DNA from: Apium graveolens
Lineage: Eukaryota; Streptophyta; Magnoliopsida; Apiales; Apiaceae
Reading direction: 5' to 3'
Assembly: GCF_009905375.1 (NCBI RefSeq)
Contig: NC_133648.1
Location: 91,390,631 to 91,454,630, forward strand
DNA: 64,000 bases
A model generated the notes under the pieces. That model did no database searches and was not told the origin of the DNA. It worked only from the letters and a program-made list of their open reading frames with translations. Every line of letters starts with the position of its first letter. Within the stretch, counting starts at the first letter, position 1. Below are positions 57,101 through 64,000 of this stretch, one piece after another. The position numbers and the translations under genes are program-made.

Positions 57101-58203
57101 AAGATGATGCTCACTTATACTAGATTTTGGCTTTCCCAACAGAGTCAAATAAGGGGAATCAGGAATTTTTGTGTTGATCATATCCACATCTAGAGGATTT
57201 GTGGGAGAGTTTGGTGTTTGTGGTGCTTCTTTAATTAAATATTTTGGATGTGACTCCACATTTATTGGAGCCACATCAATCTGAATTTGAGATGGTGCAG
57301 TGACTGAGTCTTTAACTTCAGTTTGCACTGTGTGTGTTCCCTGTGCATCCCCAATGATTTTGGATCTCTTATTTCTGGCATAAGTTAGGGGTGAGCTTGT
57401 GTCCCTTACCTTCTTGGCATGTGCCCTTGGTTCGGAGCTTATTTCAATAGTAACATCCTTTTGGGTGGATGAAACTAGAAGTGAGCTGATTTCCTTATTA
57501 ATCACCATAATTTGTTGGGAAACTGTGGTGTGGCTAAGCTTAGGTACACTTACCTCTCCATCCTTATCCTTGGGGTTTCTTTGGTGTTCACCCTGTCCCT
57601 CACCTACCTTACCACCCATCACACTCCCCTCTTTAGTTTTGGTTGATTTTGCAACTGGTTTCTTTTGAGAGAAACCAGATGGGGTTTTCTTTGATTTGAT
57701 TTTTGAAAATTTTGTTTTGGTGGCTTGGGTAGGCATCTGTTTGGTCATTGACACAGATGCCATAGCCACACTCAAACGCAAAGAAATTTAGGAGGTTGGA
57801 ATAGTAGAGACAGTGGTGCTTACCTTACTTACCTGATGGCCCTCCATGATTGGAAAATAAAAAGGGGCACCTCATTGTGATGACTTGCTCTGTTAAGATT
57901 TGCAAGCACTCTCCTTTCTTGAACCCAACAATGCAGTTTGTTGGTTGGGTTTTCAATAACAATATCCTCAATAAAATGGTTAGCAAAAATCATAAAGAAT
58001 CTAGCATAATATATATATTTTTAGTTCTCTTTTTAATTTCCCCTAACTTGTAACCTAACTCAAAAATGATCATGTCACTGAAATTATGGCACTTATCAGT
58101 AACTAGTATATAAAGCATGGTAAGCATGGCAGTGTTCACAGAATCGAAGTTACTTATCTTACCAGAAAACACTTTGGTAACTACATCTGTTAGTCCCTAA
58201 CAA
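54138..58203 (-). pseudogene. Accessory protein gene of Sirevirus-like copy 2 (both ends cut)
   Basis: Minus strand, homologous to 7417-11945. It begins inside the N-terminal region just before KVFSGKISNFD (58172) because copy 3 inserted at 58203/58204. It runs through the linker (57781-56795), the acidic and helical region (56572-56021), the Lys-rich part (55096-54557) and the C-terminal region. It is cut at LLKMQEKLD (54141) by the outer CACTA. Frames are broken by stops and shifts. The linker retains the CGACGGATGA-type motifs at 56861-56960. The segment around 55800, where copy 1 has a stop, is open here (LLQKLVVAQTS), so that stop is a copy-specific mutation. Confidence 0.75.
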
Positions 58204-58740
58204 TGCAACAAGAATTACAGAAGGGGGGTTGAATGTAATTCTAGTAAACTTTTTCTGGAACTATAAAATTTTTTTAACTCAAACTATATTATAAGTGTTT
58301 TGATTTGCAAGGTGCGGAATCACAAGTTAAATAAATCAAAAACACAAAGTAATAAAAACACAAGTTGATCAACCGTCGGGTAGCTTTGTTAATCATCCGT
58401 CGGGTAGCCATTTATCACTTGACTCTATTTTATTTTTGCAGAATTATAAGCATCTTATATTTACATTTAATCAACCTATTCTGCACATCTACTAGCAGTC
58501 TACATGACTCATAAGCTACTACAGAATCTATACAAAGATGTTTGCAGAAATGTGCTACATGACTTATTGTTACATAAGCTACTCACCCGATGGATATCAA
58601 TTAGTCATTCGTCGGGACTATATTGAATCATCGGTCGGAACTATAATTGATCATCCGTTGGGTGCTATATTTTTCACTAAGTAAACACCATTAAGGTGTT
58701 TTGTTAATGTAATCATCAAGTTCACAACGTATTCCCAACA
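58204..58740 (-). repeat. 3' LTR of copy 3, promoter region deleted
   Basis: 537 bp. The minus-strand start TGTTGGGAATACGTTGTG and the end (CCCCCCTTCTGTAATTCTTG) match the copy 1 LTR. About 500 bp that carry the TATA box there are absent here. CGACGGATGA-type motifs remain at both ends of the missing part. Confidence 0.78.
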
Positions 58741-58947
58741 ATCTCCCCCAATTTATGCCTACTAGAATTGTAGTCATAAATTAAAAGAAACTTGCTGATA
58801 ACAAAACACCCTAAAAATACAAATTTAAAAGGTAGTAGATAAAACTAAAAAGTGCTGCATTATTTATTGAAGAATTTACAAGACAAAGTGTACAAAGATT
58901 TGCACACAGTCATTTTCAAGGTGCTCCTCTAGTCTGAGCAAATTGAT
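58741..58947 (-). other. Purine tract and 3' untranslated stretch of copy 3
   Basis: ATCTCCCCCAATTT at 58741-58754 is the reversed tract. The rest is non-coding. Confidence 0.7.
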
Positions 58948-61900
58948 CTATTTCCTTGATGGTCTGGATTTCTTTCCAAGCTTCCTGCTGTTTTCTTCTA
59001 TCTGATTTTGGAGCTGTCTGTGGAATTCAAGTTCATCAGCTTCTAACAGATCTAGCATTACTTGCATTTCTAGTAGAGTCTCATTGCCAGAGATGCTCAG
59101 CTGGTCCTCTAGTCTGAAGAATCTTCTAACTCCCTTATCATCCAAGAATTCCATCAGCCAGTAGGGCCTTAGATGCACTCTACTTCCTTTGTAAGGAATA
59201 GTTAAAGTCTTTGGGAGTGCATCTCTGGCTCTAATACTCCTCAGTTCTTCAATCTTCTTTAGAACTAGTCTTCTAGTTGTCACATTGAATCCAAAGTTCT
59301 TCTGGAAAGATGAATAGACTTTTATCAGTATAAATTGACTCTCTTGAAGAATCCTGTGAAGTGGCCATATCATCTCTTTTCCTGCCTTGTACTTGAATAC
59401 TAGCCTTTCAGGTAGATTCCTGTAAGCATCAATCCCTCTAACTTCTTCCAGTTCATCTAGATAGAGGTTTAGATCAGAGAATTCCTTGATGTCACAGATG
59501 TAAATGTTATCTCCCTTGTTGACCTTGGTTTGAGCTTTGGTTAGGGACTTGGATCTGAGAGTTGAGGGCTTCACTTTCTTGACTGCTCTGGTCTTTGTTT
59601 TCTTTGGCTTCATGAAATAAGGTAGATTAAGTTCAGGAATTGGTAGACTCTCCCAGTCTATTGGCTCATCCTTTGGAATGATAGGTTCACCATGAAAGTT
59701 CTTGGATGGATCTATCTTGAATTCTTCATGTGCCACAGAGGGCATGGATGTTTGAGTTCTTGTAGAATTAGACTCTTTGGGAAAGTAATCTTTCATCTCC
59801 TCATCACTGAAATCCAATTTTCTCTTGATTCTTTGCTTGCACCTTGGTTTCTTTGTCTGTGGAGGTTCTTCTTGCACTACTTAATCTTGAGATTCAGCAA
59901 TTACAGATGGTTGTTCAGAAATTTGTTGTGTGGGTTTCACAGCTTGCAACTTGGCCAAGATAGCAGCTTGCTCCTTCTTTTGTTTGAGATTTTTAGCATC
60001 TAGAGCAGCTTGCTTCTTTTCTTGCTTCAATCTTTCCTTTTCTTCCCTTTTTTCTTCAACAAATTGAGGATGTCCAGCCACCACACAAATTTTCTTACCA
60101 TTTCTGAAAACCTTGGAAATTCTCCTTTTTAGAGCTGAATCTGCAGGATCTTTGTAGAATGCTATAGACCTGGCCAACAGTTTCTTCTCATCAGGCTTTG
60201 GTGTCTCATACACTGTGTCCAAAGGATTCTTGAGTGAAGACTTTGGGTAGTTCACCTTTGGCTTCATGATTAGATTTGCCTTTGGGGATTTGATGCAGGA
60301 TGCCTGGCCTCTCTCCATATAGTTCATGCTCATATCATTCACAGAAATTTGCGTGACTTGAGAGTAATGAATGGATGATTTTTCTAGCTTCTTTTCTAGA
60401 CCAAATTTCTTTTGAATATCCTCATCAATTTTCTCCCAGTTGATTGGACTCAACTGCTTCTTCTCAGCTGCTCTTATAGTGGCTGATGCTTCATTTATCA
60501 GATCTATGCTATCTTTAGCTGGTATCTTTAGCTATCTACGCTATATATGCTATCTTTAGCTGCTATCTTTAGATCTGAACCATCAGATCTATGCTATTTT
60601 TACTCACTTGAATGTTGAGCACTTTTGGCTCCCCCTCACTCCTAAAACTCTATTTCTCCCCCTTTTTGTTATCAGCAAGTTGAGTATAGGAGGAGGTCTG
60701 TGCAGCCACCAGTTTCTGAAACAAGTCTGTTTATTGAGCTTGGTGTAGATGGATTACTGTAAGAGAAGCTTCGATAACAACCATTCTTTTGTCCAAGGAA
60801 TCCACCTTGGTTGCAAGATCATAGTTTTTCCTGAGCTGTCTTTTGATGTCAAGCATTGTGGCTTCTGGAAGTTTAGCTTCCAGCTTGTCAAAGATGTCTT
60901 TCTTAAGTTGATCAACTTCATTTTTGATGAGGGAGACATTTTGACTTTGTTGGTAGCCAGAGATTTGTTGTAGTTGGAGAGAAGCAAGATGTGCTTGCAG
61001 AAGCGTTTTGGTGCTAGCATTTGTGGTTGATTGAAGTGCAGACTGTGTTTGGCTGATAAGTTGGATGAGTGTGGTCTTGAAATGGTGATCATCACATTGC
61101 TTGGAGAAGGCCCATGATGGCATGCTTGATCTGGAACTAGGGCGTACTTCTCCCTCTATGTCCAATGGCTCTTCTTCGCTATCTCCACCCTCACCTCCAA
61201 AGAATTCTTCTGAACCACCAGTCTCATAATCAACATCACCAGCTATTGTGGGCAAAGTTGTGATGGCATCCTTAGCTCTTTACATGGACTGTGTGGTGTG
61301 CACCAAATTGAGCATTGTTTCTGCATTGTCATTGCCCTGTCCAGCTAGAAGTTGATATGCTAGAACAGGGTGACTAAATGTGTCAGCATCCAAGGAGGTA
61401 GAATCTATAACAGCTTGAGTTTGCTGAGGTAGTCCATCCCTGTCTACATCGTGGGCATTCATTAACTCACTTACAATGAAATCCACCCTTATTTCTCCAG
61501 TACCTGCATTTCTCTCATTTTCTCTCTTTTCTTGCATCAAGGTCTCACTTTGGCTCCCCACCCTCAAACCCTCACCTTCACCATCTAAGGTGGGACTCCT
61601 CACACTCACTTTTTCCAGTCATGAAGAAATCGACTGCATTGGATCACTCTTTTCCTCTCCTTTTCCTGGGAGCAACCCAGACTCTCACTCAAGTCACTCC
61701 CTTTCCTCAATCCTAATAGTGATTGCACAATTACTAAGTCATCTGTACTTGTAGCTATAGTTGAACTTTGGAGTTGTGCAGAGACACCCGACGGATGAGA
61801 AATATCCATCAGGTTAGTAATTTGACTATCCGATGGATGACTGCTGTTAGGCACATCCGTCGGGATACAATAACTACTCGACGGATGAACAATATCCATC

Positions 61901-63556
61901 GAGTGAGTAGAAATGAATGAGTGTGAAGTGGAAACTATTGTAGACTCTGTGCAGATTGATGAATATTTTGGCATAGATGTCTCAACAGTCTCAGAAAGAA
62001 ATGGCAAGTGAGCTAACAAATCATCTAGAAGATGATGCTCACTTGCATGGATTTTTGGCTTCTCCAACAGAGTTAAAGATGGAGAATATGGTTGAGATGT
62101 TTGAATCATGTCAACATTCAAAGAGTGTGTGGGAGAATTTGTTGTTTGAGGTGTTTCAATTTGTATAGATTTTGGCTGTGACTCCACATTTGTTGGAGCC
62201 ACATCAATTTGACTTTGAGATGGTGCAGTGACTGGGTCTTTAGCTCCAGTTTGCACTGTGTGTGTACCTTGTGCATCCCCAAGGGTTTTAGTTTTCTTCT
62301 TTCTTGTGTAAGTTTATGGTAAACTTGTGTCCCTACCCCTTTTGTTCTGTGCTCCTGGTTGAGAGCTTGTTTCAATAGTTACATCCTTTTGGGAGGATGG
62401 AACTAGAATTGAGCTTTTGTCCTTATTAACAACCACAGTTTGTTGGGAAACTGTGGTGTGGCTTTATTTGGGTACACTATGCTCACCATCCTTATTTTTA
62501 GGGCTTCATTGATTTTCACTATGTCCCCCACCTTTCTTACCCACCTTCACACTCCCCTCTTTAGGTTTGATGAATTTTAGAACTGATCTCTTTTGAAAGA
62601 AATCAGAGGGGGCTTTCTTAGCTTTGGATTTAGAAACTTTTGATGGTTTGGAAGCTTGGGTAGGCAACTATTTGGTTATTGACATAGTTGCCATTTCTGC
62701 ACTAGAAAGCAAAGAAATGTTTGAGGTTGGAAGAGTAGAGACAGTTGAAATTACCTCACTTACCTGAGTTGCCTCCATTATTGGAAAGTAGAAGAGTGGT
62801 ACCTCTTTGTGTGATCTGCTCTATTGAGATCTACAATAATTCTTCTTCTTGAACCCCAACAATTTCAACTTGTTTGGTTGGGTTTCAACGCACAATGTCC
62901 TCAGAGAGGTGGGTTAGCAAGCATCATGAAAAATCTGCATAATACACACTCTTACCCCTCTTATTAAGCTCCCCCTACTCTTAAATCCCAACTCAACAAG
63001 ACTAGATCACTAAAATTGAAGTATTTATCAGGTACTAGCATGTAAAGTATGTTGAGCATGGAGATTTTAACGGGAATCAAAATTGCTAATATTTTACCAG
63101 AAAATACTTCAGTAAACTACAGCACACAGTTAAACTCCCTCTTTCCCTAAGACCCAATCTCCTAATTTCACTTAATTAGAGATGGTGAGTTGCATAAACC
63201 ATGGAGTTAACATTTAACAATATCAGCTGTCTGTGTGTGGAGTAGAGACAGTATTATCAGAATCCTAAAGCATGCTTTAACAATGTCACTATTAACACAG
63301 AATTCTTTACCTTAATAGTGAAAGTTATGGTCTTGTCAGTTGAGTTGTACACTGCAGTTGTCCATATTTCTTCCACAACTTCACAGTAGATAGTGGGAGA
63401 CTCTAGCATGGCATATTTGAGCTTACAGCCTTGCACAAAATCCATCATTTTGTGGTAGTCGCCAGACTGTTGAATCCCCTTGTTCACTAGAGCAGTGAAA
63501 TTGTTCTTCTCATAAATAAAGCCAGTTTGAGACATGATTTTGACGACTGGTGCCAT
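58948..63556 (-). pseudogene. Accessory protein gene of Sirevirus-like copy 3 (decayed)
   Basis: The start ATGGCACCAG lies at 63556 in a TAACAATGGCA context. The first 80 codons are intact (MAPVVKIMSQTG, YAMLESPTIYCEVVEEIWTT). A frameshift near 63310 is followed by a heavily decayed segment to about 62700. The linker (62256-61606), acidic and helical region (61609-60731) and Lys-rich part (60453-59881) follow. The C-terminal part (59877-58948) is open for 309 codons, with RVHLRPYWLMEF, RRFFRLEDQL, LEFHRQLQNQI and a final R.SRK. The last part is the best-preserved version of the C-terminal region in the window. Function unknown, as for copies 1 and 2. Confidence 0.75.
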
Positions 63557-63666
63557 TGTTAGAGAGTAAAAATGGCAGAGAGAGAGGGTAATTGCTTTTA
63601 AGAAAGAAAGAAGTTAGAGCAGATGAATTGAGAATGATAAAATAAAGGTAATGAAAATGAATTTTG

Positions 63667-63674
63667 CTTTTATA
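63667..63674 (-). promoter_or_regulatory. Internal TATA box of accessory gene, copy 3
   Basis: TATAAAAG on the minus strand, 118 bases before the ATG at 63556. Same octamer and nearly the same spacing as in copy 1. Confidence 0.62.
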
Positions 63675-63759
63675 CTCTCTCAAAAATAAACTGACAAAAG
63701 TAATAAAGAACCAATCAAATTTGCTCAAAATAGTCGTTTAAATTAAAATAAACTGTCGA

Positions 63760-63985
63760 AATTCTATCAACCATCCATAGAAATATACTTACAGACTGTA
63801 AGTAAACTCGATGGATGATGTTCAGAGAATTAAACGGCCATGATTTGGACAATCGACGGATGAGGATAAAACATTTGATCCGTCGAGTTAATAAAATAAT
63901 CCAGAAAAAATAATTGATTTTTAGATTTTCTATTCCGACGGATGATCAAACTCTATGGATAATGAATCATCCGGTGGGATGTAAA
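63760..63985 (-). repeat. CGACGGATGA motif array upstream of the accessory promoter
   Basis: Within about 220 bases there are CGATGGATGA, CGACGGATGA, GATCCGTCGA, CCGACGGATGA and ATCATCCGGTGG-type copies in both orientations, plus weaker ones. No gene in this stretch. Confidence 0.75.
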
Positions 63986-64000
63986 TTTTGACTTAGCCAA

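Larger units (their letters stand above)
58204..64000 (-). mobile_element. Sirevirus-like copia element, 3' part (copy 3), continues right
   Basis: The 3' LTR (58204-58740), purine tract, accessory gene (58948-63556), TATA box and motif-rich spacer are all on the minus strand. The pol part should lie right of the window. It inserted into the accessory gene of copy 2. Confidence 0.78.

Noticed and set aside
54138..63556. Host tandem gene family in the three accessory-gene copies
   Set aside because: Each copy is tied to retrotransposon LTR, purine tract or nested insertion boundaries, and the complete Sirevirus carries the homologous gene inside its LTRs.

Overview
This is nuclear DNA of a flowering plant, probably a large-genome eudicot. 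The evidence is the set of plant-type Ty1/copia (including a Sirevirus), Ty3/gypsy, L1-LINE and CACTA elements, plus broken pieces of two plant genes: a cationic amino acid transporter and a phosphatidylinositol-4-phosphate 5-kinase. I see no intact host gene, no tRNA or rRNA gene and no CRISPR. Almost every base can be assigned to nested transposable elements. The species cannot be fixed from the sequence alone.

Layout. 1-7232: a non-autonomous gypsy element (gag only, 3.6-kb LTRs, TR-GAG type), inserted in 7233-13185, the 3' part of a Sirevirus-like copia element (copy 1) that carries a long accessory gene and its 3' LTR. 13215-14997: L1 LINE remnant with a small TRIM-like insertion. 14998-35387: a copia element inserted in the LINE. 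Its 5' half is inverted, with equal inverted duplications at both breakpoints, and its 3' LTR is split by a young complete Sirevirus (21821-35095, TSD TTCTG). 35388-35487: assembly gap of 100 N. 35488-38845: broken chromovirus-type gypsy on the minus strand. 38846-39093: amino acid transporter fragment. 39927-53568: a CACTA element (TSD TAT) carrying an intron-containing PIP5K fragment, and hosting a complete minus-strand copia element (44957-53292, TSD AGCAT). 53572-54137: right end of an outer CACTA. 54138-58203: accessory gene of a second Sirevirus-like copy, cut at one end by the outer CACTA and at the other by copy 3. 58204-64000: third Sirevirus-like copy, minus strand, 3' LTR plus accessory gene, running off the window.

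Most interesting. The complete Sirevirus and the three partial copies share a very long accessory protein (about 1,220 to 1,500 codons). It lies between RNase H and the 3' LTR and has its own TATA box upstream of a conserved start context. Each family also carries its own dispersed short DNA motif: ATCAGNACTTA in the complete Sirevirus, CRACGGATGA in copies 1-3. The motifs sit in the LTR, in the spacer before the accessory gene, and inside low-complexity coding segments. A protein conserved in architecture but diverged in sequence, paired with a family-specific motif array, suggests an element-encoded factor that recognises its own family, comparable in principle to VANC anti-silencing proteins of VANDAL transposons. 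That functional reading is inference; the arrays, the homologous proteins and the promoters are visible in the sequence. A second small gene (91 codons, own TATA box) lies just upstream of the accessory gene in the complete Sirevirus.

Divergence values quoted are manual counts and approximate. Several reading frames are broken by one-base indels, so assembly errors cannot be excluded for the young elements.
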